Part shown: positions 1 through 7,217 of the stretch, in pieces
How positions within the stretch are numbered: the stretch's first letter is position 1
Layout of the letters: each line of letters begins with the position of its first letter
Source: CAZYZQ01 sp964652075
GTDB lineage: Bacteria; Bacillota; Clostridia; Oscillospirales; Oscillospiraceae
Assembly (NCBI GenBank): GCA_964652075.1
Contig: CAZYZQ010000032.1
Location: forward strand, 1-21,069
Direction of reading: 5' to 3'
DNA length: 21,069 bases
The notes under the pieces: generated by a model
Database searches by the model: none
The model's input: the letters and a program-made list of their open reading frames with translations, nothing else
What the model was told of the DNA's origin: nothing
Translations under genes and position numbers: made by a program

Positions 1-106
1 GGCCGCGGTAATAGTTGATCCGGATGTTGACGCAATAGCCGTATTTCTTCCCGTGCTCCCACAGGCTCCGGCAATCCACGTCTGTCAAAAGATGGGTTTC
101 GTACAT
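1..106 (-). CDS. Partial CDS, 5' end only: likely C-glycoside deglycosidase beta subunit family (DUF6379)
   Basis: Only the first 35 codons lie in the window; the gene runs off the left edge. It opens with ATG at 106 behind a strong GGAGG seven bases upstream. The translated start has the shape 'L..V..RSLWEHGKKYGY...IRINYYRG'. That is how I recall DUF6379 proteins beginning: a short N-terminal strand, a 'GK.xGF' turn, then a conserved R-x-x-YYRG. This family includes the beta subunits of C-glycoside deglycosidases (DgpB/CarB/DfgB type), which with an alpha subunit cleave the C-C bond of 3-oxo-C-glycosides such as oxidised puerarin. A divergent AraC regulator fits a carbohydrate or glycoside catabolic locus. 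The call rests on pattern memory over 35 residues; the catalytic partner and oxidoreductases would lie outside the window. Confidence 0.5.
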   Translation of the reverse strand, partial: MYETHLLTDVDCRSLWEHGKKYGYCVNIRINYYRG

Positions 107-124
107 ATGTGTTCCTCCTTCTCA

Positions 125-145
125 CGACACGGCCGGGCCGTATCG
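125..145. promoter_or_regulatory. 21-bp palindrome between two divergent genes, possible operator or leader hairpin
   Basis: CGA-c-ACGGCC-g-GGCCGT-a-TCG is an inverted repeat of nine paired bases per side with one mismatch, centred on 135. It lies just downstream of the predicted leftward start site and upstream of the GGAGG of the gene at 106. It could be a repressor site or an RNA hairpin in the leader. AraC proteins usually bind direct repeats, so the binding factor is unclear. Confidence 0.4.
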
Positions 146-159
146 CACCTTTCTTTTTT

Positions 160-188
160 ATTATAAGCAAGCCTTCCGGTACAAACAA
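160..188 (-). promoter_or_regulatory. Sigma-A-type promoter for the leftward gene at 106
   Basis: Read on the minus strand: TTGTTT (-35, 188-183), 17-base spacer, TATAAT (-10, 165-160). Predicted transcription starts near 153, giving a leader of about 47 bases that contains the palindrome at 125-145. Confidence 0.65.
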
Positions 189-209
189 TGGACGGGCTTG
201 ATATGGTGA

Positions 210-238
210 TGGACAAAACGCACTTTTTGCGCTACAAT
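210..238 (+). promoter_or_regulatory. Sigma-A-type promoter for the AraC regulator
   Basis: TGGACA (210-215), 17-base spacer, TACAAT (233-238). It sits inside the longest possible reading frame of the AraC gene (ATG at 188), so if it is used the 188 start cannot be; the TTG at 272 then becomes the natural start. Confidence 0.55.
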
Positions 239-271
239 AGACATGGACACAGCGCGAGGGAGGGACGCATA

Positions 272-1039
272 TTGGACATCCTCATCAACAAATCCGCAAA
301 ACCGTTCTATGATTATCCGATGCACCGGCACGGCTATTGGGAAATTCTGGTCAACTTTACCGGCTCCGGGACTGCCAAAATCGGCCGGGGAGAATACCCA
401 TTCCGGCCCGGGACGATCTTTTTTATCCGCCCCGGCGTGCCGCACAAAAAGACCAGTCAGGAGGGCTTTACTGACGGCTCCGTGTTCCTGCGCGAGTACC
501 TCGCCAGCGATCCGGCGGACGTCTTCTCCTATGAGGACGACGCCAATCACACATTTGCAAAGCTCTTTGATCTGGCCTTCGACATCAAAATGCGCGACGC
601 GCCCAACGCCGACGGGATTGTCCGCTCCCTGACCGACACCATGGTGCAGCTGCTGCAGAGCTGGCAGATGACGCATATCCGCTCCACGCCGGTCGAGCTG
701 TTTGAAAAAACGCTCATTGACAACGTCTCCAACTGCGATTTTAACCTGACGCAGGCTGTCGAGGACACGGGCTACTGCGCCAGCTACTTCCGCCGCCTGT
801 TCAAGGAGACGATGGGCCACTCCCCCGTCAACCATCTGCACTATCTGCGCGTCCAGTTTGCCAAGACGCAGCTGATCCAATACAACGGTATGCGCTCGAT
901 TCGCGAGATTGGCCTGTCCGCCGGGTTCCGGGATCCCTATTACTTCTCCCGTGTGTTCAAGAAATTCACCGGCGTCAGCCCACAGCAGTATGTCACCGAT
1001 TCGCAGACCTTCGACGTGGAGCAGTTCGGAGACCTGTAG
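272..1039 (+). CDS. AraC-family transcriptional regulator (cupin sensor plus double HTH)
   Basis: Encodes about 255 residues. Residues 5-90 form an AraC-type cupin sensor ('YPMHRHGYWEIL', 'GTIFFIRPGVPH'), the usual pocket for a sugar or small ligand. The C-terminal 100 residues hold two helix-turn-helix units ('CASYFRRLFKETMGHSP' and 'SIREIGLSAGFRDPYYFSRV') closed by 'FKKFTGVSPQQY', the AraC signature. I chose TTG at 272 over the upstream in-frame ATG at 188. A GGAGG-containing AGGGAGGGA lies seven bases before the TTG, a TGGACA/TACAAT promoter overlaps the extra N-terminal codons, and the protein from 272 begins where the cupin family normally does. It is divergent from the deglycosidase-like gene and probably controls it. 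The ligand cannot be told from sequence. Confidence 0.9.
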   Translation: MDILINKSAKPFYDYPMHRHGYWEILVNFTGSGTAKIGRGEYPFRPGTIFFIRPGVPHKKTSQEGFTDGSVFLREYLASDPADVFSYEDDANHTFAKLFDLAFDIKMRDAPNADGIVRSLTDTMVQLLQSWQMTHIRSTPVELFEKTLIDNVSNCDFNLTQAVEDTGYCASYFRRLFKETMGHSPVNHLHYLRVQFAKTQLIQYNGMRSIREIGLSAGFRDPYYFSRVFKKFTGVSPQQYVTDSQTFDVEQFGDL

Positions 1040-1220
1040 CTTAATTTTCATCGTTGTACACAAAAATGCTGCGGCAGATTTGTGTCCTTTGCCCGGTTCT
1101 GGTAAACGTTCTGTAAATTATTTTTGAATTTCCCCGGATTCGGGCGAATTGGCTTGCTTTTCGCGGGAAAGTCTGCGATAATAGGTATCGCGGCGCGCGC
1201 CGCGGAAACGGAGGCTCCCT
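1040..1220. other. Intergenic spacer with a promoter and 11-bp spaced TTTACA-like repeats
   Basis: No reading frame of note and no convincing terminator for the AraC gene. On the minus strand TTCAAA (1128-1123), TTTACA (1117-1112) and TTTACC (1106-1101) repeat with an 11-base period, but no -10 box or gene follows in that direction. The yesL-like gene's promoter lies in the right half. Confidence 0.4.
1154..1182 (+). promoter_or_regulatory. Promoter for the yesL-like gene
   Basis: TTGCTT (1154-1159), 17-base spacer, GATAAT (1177-1182). It is followed by a GC-rich leader and a GGAGG ribosome-binding site before ATG 1221. Confidence 0.55.
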
Positions 1221-1880
1221 ATGCACGACCTGTTTAATATGGAAAACCCGTTCATGTCAACCGTCTGGAAGATCATGAACATGATTCTCACCAACTTCCT
1301 GTGGGTGATTTTTTCGCTGCCGATCTTCACCATCGGCGCATCGACCACGGCCTTTTATTACACGGTGCAAAAGGTCATCAAGAACGACCGCGGCTATGTC
1401 ACCTCCAACTTCTGGCACTCGTTCAAGCAGAACTTCCGCCAGTCGACGCTGATCTGGCTGGTGGTCGGCGGCCTGATGTTCATTTTCACGTGGGATATCT
1501 CCATTATGAACGACTTTGCAGACGACGGCTATGTCATCGGCAGCATCGCGCCGCTGTTCTACGTCTTTATCGGCATTGAGCTGATCTATTGCATGTACCT
1601 GTTCCCGTACGTTGCGCGCTTTCACGCAAAAATCCGGGATATTTACAAGAACAGCCTGCTGCTGATCCTGCGCCACCCGCTGCGGGCGCTTGGCATCATC
1701 GGCGCGCTGGCCTTCGGCGTTTTCGTGATCTGGCTGCTGCCGATCCTCATCCTGCTCATGCCCGCTGTTACAATGTGGCAGATCAGCCTGTTACAGGAGC
1801 GGACGTTCCGGCTCTATATGTCCGACGAGGACAAGGAGCTGGAGGACAAGCTGAACCTCGTCGGGCAGAAGCGCGGGTGA
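1221..1880 (+). CDS. YesL family membrane protein (DUF624)
   Basis: A 219-residue hydrophobic protein. It opens with the DUF624 hallmark 'FMSTVWKIMNMILTNFLWVIFSLPIFTIGAST': a first membrane helix, then a conserved Pro-Ile-x-Thr-Gly-Ala-Ser turn. Further helices lie near residues 75-95, 105-130 and 150-185, about five segments in all. The tail is short, charged and cytoplasmic. YesL was named in the Bacillus subtilis rhamnogalacturonan cluster, and relatives sit beside AraC regulators and CUT1 sugar ABC transporters in Firmicutes. Its molecular role is not established. GGAGG precedes the ATG. The next gene begins four bases after its stop, so the two are probably cotranscribed and translationally coupled. 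Confidence 0.85.
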   Translation: MHDLFNMENPFMSTVWKIMNMILTNFLWVIFSLPIFTIGASTTAFYYTVQKVIKNDRGYVTSNFWHSFKQNFRQSTLIWLVVGGLMFIFTWDISIMNDFADDGYVIGSIAPLFYVFIGIELIYCMYLFPYVARFHAKIRDIYKNSLLLILRHPLRALGIIGALAFGVFVIWLLPILILLMPAVTMWQISLLQERTFRLYMSDEDKELEDKLNLVGQKRG

Positions 1881-1884
1881 CGGC

Positions 1885-2592
1885 ATGAAGTGGCAAGATA
1901 TTAAGGACGCGTTGCGCCCCGCGCCCCCCACCTCGGAGGACGAGGCGCGCGCACGGGAATCCGTGCGGCAGATGTCGTTCGGAAAGAAGATCCTCTGGTT
2001 CGTCGGCTACCACAAGCTGCTGACGCTGCTGGTGATAATCGGCCTTGGCCTCTTCATCTACGCCTGCGTATGGGTCTCGCAGGACAGGCCGGAGACGGTG
2101 TTGTACGTCACGCTTGTGAACCCCGGCGTGGAGGACACGTATGAAGCGCCGGTCTTCCACGAGCTTCTCGCGGAGGGCGACCGCGACATGGCCGACGAGA
2201 CTGAGCGCGTCGTCATCATGTCTCTGGATATGGACGAGGCCTCCAACGAGGCCGTCTACACCTACCAGACGCTCTACGCGCAGTTCCTTGTCGGCGATAT
2301 TGACATCTTCGCCGCCGATCCGGACACCTACATGGCTTTTGCGATCAACGACGGCTACTGTGACCTGCGCAAGTGGCTCTCCGAGGAGGAGCTGGCACGC
2401 TATGACAGCCTGCTGTTCTACACAGAGAGTCAGGAGACCGGCGAGATCTACCCCTGCGGCTTCGAGATCGGCCCGGAGAGTGCGCTGGGTGATATCTATC
2501 CAAACGGTTGCGTCATCGGTGTCTGCGTGCAGGCGAACAATGTCGAAGTTGGCTGGGAAGTGCTGCTGCGGCTGCTCGAAAAAACGTATTAA
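1885..2592 (+). CDS. Membrane-anchored protein with an extracellular domain resembling a solute-binding lobe
   Basis: A 235-residue protein of no family I can name with certainty. Residues 1-43 are charged and cytoplasmic and 44-65 form one transmembrane helix ('LLTLLVIIGLGLFIYACVWV'), which puts about 170 residues outside. The outer part contains 'TYQTLYAQFLVGDIDIFAA' followed by 'DLRKWLSEEE'. This layout of a 'GDIDI' strand and then an 'xxLxxxL' helix resembles the first lobe of extracellular solute-binding proteins of the sugar ABC class, although the protein is too short to hold two lobes. It lies four bases after the YesL-like gene with no strong ribosome-binding site of its own, which suggests coupling. 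The pair may be a membrane sensor or accessory; function unknown. Confidence 0.7.
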   Translation: MKWQDIKDALRPAPPTSEDEARARESVRQMSFGKKILWFVGYHKLLTLLVIIGLGLFIYACVWVSQDRPETVLYVTLVNPGVEDTYEAPVFHELLAEGDRDMADETERVVIMSLDMDEASNEAVYTYQTLYAQFLVGDIDIFAADPDTYMAFAINDGYCDLRKWLSEEELARYDSLLFYTESQETGEIYPCGFEIGPESALGDIYPNGCVIGVCVQANNVEVGWEVLLRLLEKTY

Positions 2593-2605
2593 CGACAAAC
2601 GGAAA

Positions 2606-2631
2606 AGGCCCGCGCCGAATGGCGCGGGCCT
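2606..2631. terminator. Intrinsic terminator shared by two convergent genes
   Basis: An 11-bp stem (AGGCCCGCGCC / GGCGCGGGCCT) with a GAAT loop. On the minus strand it runs into TTTTCC, so it mainly ends the GNAT transcript arriving from the right; the + side has only a weak T run. Confidence 0.75.
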
Positions 2632-2635
2632 GCTG

Positions 2636-3409
2636 TTATGTTGTCCGGTTCATCTGCGCAACGAACGCGGCGCGCTTGCCGGACACCTCCACCCACGCGG
2701 GGCGGAAGCCCGCTCGGATGGCGTTCCGAACGGATTTCAGATTCGACCAGGCCGCGCAGTAGAACGGCGCCTTGCCCCGCGCGAGAATCTCCAGCGCGAG
2801 GCGGCTTGTCAGCGCGCTTGCTACTCCCTGCCGCCGGTGCTCCGGCAGCACATCGATGCCGATCTGCCACATTGTCTCACAGTCGGCTGAGCAGGCCGCG
2901 AGGCCGACCAGCCTGCCTCCGTCATACGCACCGACGCCCAGCATGTCGAGCTCCCGCCGCTTCTCGCACAGCGCGTTGCCCCACTCCGGCCGGTACAGCC
3001 CGGCAAAGTCGCGCGGCTGCAGAACCCGCACCTCCAGCGCACACGGCCTCTCCCGCAGCACCGTCAGATCCGGCAGGAAGTATTCCGCCATATAACAGAC
3101 CTTTCCGCCGTTGCGCTCCAACAGCTCGTCCAGCACATGCAGGTTCGGCGTCTCAAAGCAGTGCTCCGGCGGATAGGCGCGCAGATACGCCGCCACCGGC
3201 TCACACAGCTCCTCGCGGACAGAGGCGACCACACTGCCGCCGTAGTATACAAGATGGCACAAATGCGGCAGCTCGAGATACCGCCGCGCCCGCGCCTCCG
3301 TCTGAGACACTACAACGACCGGCTCCGCACGGAAAAAGTCCTCCGGCGCGCAGGTGCAGTCGATGGCCGACTGGCGAATTGCAATCTCCAGTAATTCCTG
3401 ATTGTTCAT
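2636..3409 (-). CDS. GNAT family N-acetyltransferase
   Basis: A 257-residue protein. The acetyl-CoA-binding core is in the C-terminal half: 'IDVLPEHRRQGVASALT' is motif A with the R/Q-x-x-G-x-A pyrophosphate loop, preceded by a 'GLAACS...WQIGIDV' strand pair and followed by 'AAWSNLKSVRNAIRAGFRP', motif B. The N-terminal 130 residues are a family-specific extension without a recognisable catalytic motif. The ATG at 3409 lies four bases after GGAGG; a TTG five codons upstream is in frame but would contain the ribosome-binding site itself. The gene starts immediately after the terminator of the ABC operon, so expression needs read-through or a promoter inside the exporter gene. Acceptor substrate unknown. 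Confidence 0.85.
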   Translation of the reverse strand: MNNQELLEIAIRQSAIDCTCAPEDFFRAEPVVVVSQTEARARRYLELPHLCHLVYYGGSVVASVREELCEPVAAYLRAYPPEHCFETPNLHVLDELLERNGGKVCYMAEYFLPDLTVLRERPCALEVRVLQPRDFAGLYRPEWGNALCEKRRELDMLGVGAYDGGRLVGLAACSADCETMWQIGIDVLPEHRRQGVASALTSRLALEILARGKAPFYCAAWSNLKSVRNAIRAGFRPAWVEVSGKRAAFVAQMNRTT

Positions 3410-3419
3410 GATCTCCTCC

Positions 3420-3455
3420 AAAAAACGGGCCGCCCCATCAACGGGCGGCCCGTTT
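3420..3455 (-). terminator. Strong intrinsic terminator of the ABC exporter operon, abutting the GNAT ribosome-binding site
   Basis: On the minus strand a 13-bp stem (AAACGGGCCGCCC / GGGCGGCCCGTTT, 7-base loop) ends in a six-T run. The next bases are GGAGGAGATC, the ribosome-binding site of the following GNAT gene. Confidence 0.9.
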
Positions 3456-3461
3456 GCAGGA

Positions 3462-5366
3462 TTATGCCTCTGCCGGTTTACCGGTGTAGAGCTGGTAGTA
3501 GCGGCCCTTGCGCTCGATCAGCTCGTCGTGCGTGCCGCGCTCGATGATGCGGCCCTGCTCAAGTACGATGATGCAGTCCGCGTTCTTGACTGTGGACAGC
3601 CGGTGCGCGATGACGAACGTCGTGCGCCCATGCATCAGCTTATCCATGCCCTCCTGCACGATGCGCTCCGTGCGCGTGTCGATGGAGGAGGTCGCCTCAT
3701 AGAGAATCAGCACGGGCGGGTCGGCCACCGCGGCCCGGGCGATGGACAGCAGCTGCCGCTGGCCCTGACTGAGGTTCGCGCCGTCGCCGGTCAGCACCGT
3801 GTTGTAGCCGTCCGGCAGGTGGCGGATGAACTGATCGGCGTTGGCCAGCCGCGCGGCGGCCTTGACCTCGTCGTCGGTCGCGTCCATCTTGCCGTAGCGG
3901 ATATTCTCCATGACCGTGCCTGTGAACAGGTGCACATCCTGCAGAACAATGCCCAGCGAGTGGCGCAGATCGTCCTTCTTAATCTTGCCGATATTGATCC
4001 CGTCATAGCGGATCTTGCCGTCCTGAATGTCGTAGAAGCGGTTAATCAGGTTTGTGATCGTCGTCTTGCCCGCGCCCGTCGAGCCGACAAAGGCGATCTT
4101 CTGGCCTGGCATCGCGTTGATATTGATATCGTGCAGGACTGTCTTCTCCGGCACATAGCCGAAGTCCACGTCCTCAAACTCAACCGCGCCCTCCAGCTCG
4201 ACATATGTCGTAGTACCGTCGGCCTTGTGGAAGTGCTTCCACGCCCACGTGCCTGTGCGCTCCGGGCACTCCTCGAGCGTGCCGTCCGCGCGCTTGCGCG
4301 CACGCACCAGCGTCACATAGCCCTCGTCCTGCTCCGGCTCCTCATCCATCAGCTTGAAGATCCGGACGGCGCCGGCAAGGCCCATCGCCACGCTGTTGAG
4401 CTGCATACTGATCTGGGAAATCGGTTGCGTGAAGGACTTGTTGAAGGTCATGAACGAGACGAGCGTGCCAATGGTCAGCAGCTTCTCGCCGCCGAAAATC
4501 GCCATGGCCGCGCCTACAATTGCCACAAGCACATAGCTGAGGTAGCCCAGATTGCCGTTGATCGGCATCAGGATATTGGCGAACTTGTTGGCGGAATAGG
4601 CGCTGTCGAAGAGCTGGTCGTTGAGCTGCTTGAAATCGTGCTTGTTCTGCTCCTCGTGGCAGAAGACCTTGACGACCTTCTGGCCCTCCATCATCTCCTC
4701 AATGTAGCCGTTGACCTTGCCGAGGTCGCGCTGCTGCGCCAAAAAATAACGGCTGGATTTGCCGCCGATTTTTGCCGAGGTCAGCAGCATCACGCCCACC
4801 ATCAAAAGCGACAGGAGCGTCAGCGGGATGGACAGGTACAGCATGGAGAAGAAGGTGGAAACGACAGAGATCGCACTGGAAATGGTCTGGGGGATCGACT
4901 GCGAGATCAGCTGGCGCAGCGTGTCGGTGTCGTTCGTATAGACCGACATGATATCGCCGTGCGCATGCTGGTCAAAATAGCGGATCGGCAGGCGCTCCAT
5001 CCGCTCGAACAGCTGCGTGCGCACGCGCAGCAGCGTTCCCTGCGAGACTGTGACCATCAGCCGGGTGTTGAGATAGGCCATCACAATGCCCATCACATAG
5101 AGCGCGGCCAGCTTGAGTATCGCCGTCAGCAGCGGGCCATAGTCCGAGCTGCCCGACGCAATCATCGGCTGAATATATTGGTCAATCAGCTCCTGCAAAA
5201 ACAGGTTGCCGCGGACGTTGACAACCGCGCTGCCAAAGATGCAGAGCAGCACAATCAGGCAGCGCAGCTTGTAGCGCTCGAGCACGATCTTCAGGATGCG
5301 CCCGAGTACCTTGCCGGGATTCTCCACCTTGGGTTTCGGCCCTCTTGGGCCTCTGGGTCCTGGCAT
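3462..5366 (-). CDS. ABC exporter, TMD-NBD fusion, subunit 2 of a heterodimer (Walker B Asp replaced by Tyr)
   Basis: A 634-residue half-transporter: six membrane helices (about residues 30-330), a 40-residue linker, then the ATPase domain. Walker A is GSTGAGKTT (428-436), the Q-loop Gln is 476, the signature is LSQGQ (532-536), the switch His is 588 and the D-loop SSID is 560-563. The Walker B strand reads 'VLILYEATSSID': the catalytic Glu is kept, but the Mg-coordinating Asp before it is Tyr556 (TAT at 3701-3699). The partner gene upstream overlaps it by one base (TGATG), so the pair is translationally coupled. Its partner carries the degenerate site typical of BmrCD/TM287-288-like exporters, so this subunit should supply the active site and the Tyr is unexpected. 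Probable drug, lipid or peptide exporter; substrate unknown. Confidence 0.9.
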   Translation of the reverse strand: MPGPRGPRGPKPKVENPGKVLGRILKIVLERYKLRCLIVLLCIFGSAVVNVRGNLFLQELIDQYIQPMIASGSSDYGPLLTAILKLAALYVMGIVMAYLNTRLMVTVSQGTLLRVRTQLFERMERLPIRYFDQHAHGDIMSVYTNDTDTLRQLISQSIPQTISSAISVVSTFFSMLYLSIPLTLLSLLMVGVMLLTSAKIGGKSSRYFLAQQRDLGKVNGYIEEMMEGQKVVKVFCHEEQNKHDFKQLNDQLFDSAYSANKFANILMPINGNLGYLSYVLVAIVGAAMAIFGGEKLLTIGTLVSFMTFNKSFTQPISQISMQLNSVAMGLAGAVRIFKLMDEEPEQDEGYVTLVRARKRADGTLEECPERTGTWAWKHFHKADGTTTYVELEGAVEFEDVDFGYVPEKTVLHDININAMPGQKIAFVGSTGAGKTTITNLINRFYDIQDGKIRYDGINIGKIKKDDLRHSLGIVLQDVHLFTGTVMENIRYGKMDATDDEVKAAARLANADQFIRHLPDGYNTVLTGDGANLSQGQRQLLSIARAAVADPPVLILYEATSSIDTRTERIVQEGMDKLMHGRTTFVIAHRLSTVKNADCIIVLEQGRIIERGTHDELIERKGRYYQLYTGKPAEA

Positions 5367-7111
5367 CAGGCAGCACCTCCCTCGTCAAAATCTCCGCCGC
5401 CGGAGGTCTGCGACTCGTAGACATCCCGATAGACCTCGTTGGTGCGGAGCAGGTTCTCATGCGTATCAAATCCGTCGATCCGGCCGTCGTCCAGAACGAT
5501 GATCCGGTCCGCGTTCTGCACGCTGGAGATACGCTGGGCAATAATCAGCTTTGTGGTATTCGGGATCTCGGTCGCAAACGCCTCGCGGATCCGTGCGTCG
5601 GTCGCCGTATCGACCGCCGAGGTCGAATCGTCCAGAATCAGCACCTTCGGCTTCTTGAGCAGGGCGCGCGCGATGCACAATCGCTGCTTCTGCCCGCCGG
5701 AGACGTTGTTGCCGCCCTGTTCGATATGCGTGTGGTAGCCGTCCGGCATCTTCTCGATGAACTCGTCGGCACAGGCCAGCCGGCAGGCGCGGACGCACTC
5801 CTCGTCCGTGGCATTCTCGTCGCCCCAGCGCAGGTTTTCGAGAATTGAACCGGAGAACAGCACGTTCTTTTGCAGCACAACCGAAACCTGATTGCGCAGT
5901 GATTCAATGTCGTACTCGCGCACATCCCGGCCGCCGACCTGTACGCTGCCGTCCGTCACGTCGTACAGGCGGGAAATCAGGCTGACCAGCGTGCTCTTGG
6001 CGCTGCCGGTGCCGCCGATGATGCCGATCGTCTCACCGGAACGGATCTCCAGATTGACGTTTTTCAAAACCGGCTCGCCGGTGGTGTTGTAGCCGAAGGT
6101 CACATTGTCGAAGCGGATCGAGCCGTCCGCCACCTCGGAGACAGGCTGTGCCGGATCCTCCAGTGTGCTCCTCTCGTTCAGCACCTCGGCAACACGCTTC
6201 GCGGACGCCGCGGACATCGTAATCATGACAAACACCATCGAGAGCATCATCAGCGACATCATGATACTCATCACATAGCTGAACAGGCTCGTCAGGTTGC
6301 CGGTCGTCAGCGTACCTGCCACAATGAAGTGCGCGCCGAACCAGCTGAGCAGCAGGATGCAGCCGTAGACCGCGATCATCATAAACGGGTTGTTCAGCGC
6401 AAGAATGCCCTCAGCCTTGCAGAACAGATCGTAGATGTGCCGCGCCTCTTTGGTAAATTTCTTGTTCTCATAGTCCTCCCGGACAAAGCTCTTAACCGTC
6501 CGGATGCTCGTCACATTCTCCTGCACACTCGCATTCAGGTCGTCATACTTCCGGAATACCTTCGGGAACAGGTTCATTGCGCGGGACATCACCAGCCCCA
6601 GCCCGAGAATCAAAAACAGCATCGCAGCCAGAAATACAAGGCTCAGGCGCGGGCTGATATTCAGCGCCATCAAAAACGCGACAACCAGCATAATCGGTGA
6701 ACGCACCGCCATCCGCAAAATCATCTGGTAGGCGTTTTGCAGATTCGTAACGTCCGTCGTCAGACGCGTGACAAGGCCCGCCGTCGAGTACTTGTCAATT
6801 TCTCTGAATGAATAGCTCTGGATGTGATTGAACATCGCCTCGCGCAGGTTCCGTGCAAAGCCGCAGGAGGCCTTTGCGCCGTATTTTCCGCCGAGGATGC
6901 CAAACAGGAGCCCAAGCGCCGCGCATAGCAGCATCAGAAGCCCGACGCGTACCACATGCCCGAAATTGCCCGCCTGAATGCCGTCATCGATGATCGTTGC
7001 CATCAGATACGGAATCAGCAGTTCCATCACAACCTCACCGACCATAAAGATCGGCGTTGCAAACGAGGCAGCCTTAAACTCCTTCACCTGGGCCGCAAGT
7101 GTTTTCAGCAT
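5366..7111 (-). CDS. ABC exporter, TMD-NBD fusion, subunit 1 of a heterodimer (degenerate ATP site)
   Basis: A 581-residue half-transporter with six N-terminal helices and an ATPase domain. Walker A is GGTGSAKST (366-374), the Q-loop Gln is 414 and the signature VSGGQ (470-474) is canonical. The Walker B strand is 'VLILDDSTSAVD', with Asp495 in place of the catalytic Glu, and the switch His is Gln526 ('IAQRIS'). Glu-to-Asp plus His-to-Gln is the known pattern of the non-hydrolysing site in heterodimeric exporters. ATG 7111 has GGAAGG upstream. The gene is divergent from a MarR regulator, a common arrangement for regulated multidrug exporters. Confidence 0.92.
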   Translation of the reverse strand: MLKTLAAQVKEFKAASFATPIFMVGEVVMELLIPYLMATIIDDGIQAGNFGHVVRVGLLMLLCAALGLLFGILGGKYGAKASCGFARNLREAMFNHIQSYSFREIDKYSTAGLVTRLTTDVTNLQNAYQMILRMAVRSPIMLVVAFLMALNISPRLSLVFLAAMLFLILGLGLVMSRAMNLFPKVFRKYDDLNASVQENVTSIRTVKSFVREDYENKKFTKEARHIYDLFCKAEGILALNNPFMMIAVYGCILLLSWFGAHFIVAGTLTTGNLTSLFSYVMSIMMSLMMLSMVFVMITMSAASAKRVAEVLNERSTLEDPAQPVSEVADGSIRFDNVTFGYNTTGEPVLKNVNLEIRSGETIGIIGGTGSAKSTLVSLISRLYDVTDGSVQVGGRDVREYDIESLRNQVSVVLQKNVLFSGSILENLRWGDENATDEECVRACRLACADEFIEKMPDGYHTHIEQGGNNVSGGQKQRLCIARALLKKPKVLILDDSTSAVDTATDARIREAFATEIPNTTKLIIAQRISSVQNADRIIVLDDGRIDGFDTHENLLRTNEVYRDVYESQTSGGGDFDEGGAA

Positions 7112-7144
7112 GGATTTCCTTCCTTTCCAAAATCAGTTGTGATA

Positions 7145-7173
7145 ATTGTAACAGCATTCTAACATCTTGGCAA
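7145..7173 (-). promoter_or_regulatory. Promoter of the ABC exporter operon
   Basis: On the minus strand: TTGCCA (7173-7168), 17-base spacer, TACAAT (7150-7145). The start site would be about 30 bases before the ATG. Confidence 0.7.
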
Positions 7174-7175
7174 GA
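7165..7175. promoter_or_regulatory. 11-bp perfect palindrome over the exporter -35 box, candidate MarR operator
   Basis: TCTTG-G-CAAGA covers the whole -35 hexamer of the leftward promoter. A dimeric repressor bound here would block RNA polymerase. MarR operators are often 15-20 bp imperfect palindromes, so this is either a core or a coincidence. Confidence 0.4.
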
Positions 7176-7217
7176 CGGCTTTTTGACTTTTTTGTAAATT
7201 TTCTTCCGGCCAACACC

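Noticed and set aside
2141..2890. Arg/Ser/Thr-rich + strand frame crossing the terminator at 2606
   Set aside because: It is a frame shift of the membrane-anchored protein gene, lacks any domain and reads through a terminator.
3402..5420. A 672-codon open frame on the + strand opposite the ABC exporter gene
   Set aside because: It mirrors the exporter frame, is rich in Leu/Arg/His/Asp as expected for the antisense of a GC-rich gene, has no ribosome-binding site and contains no known domain.
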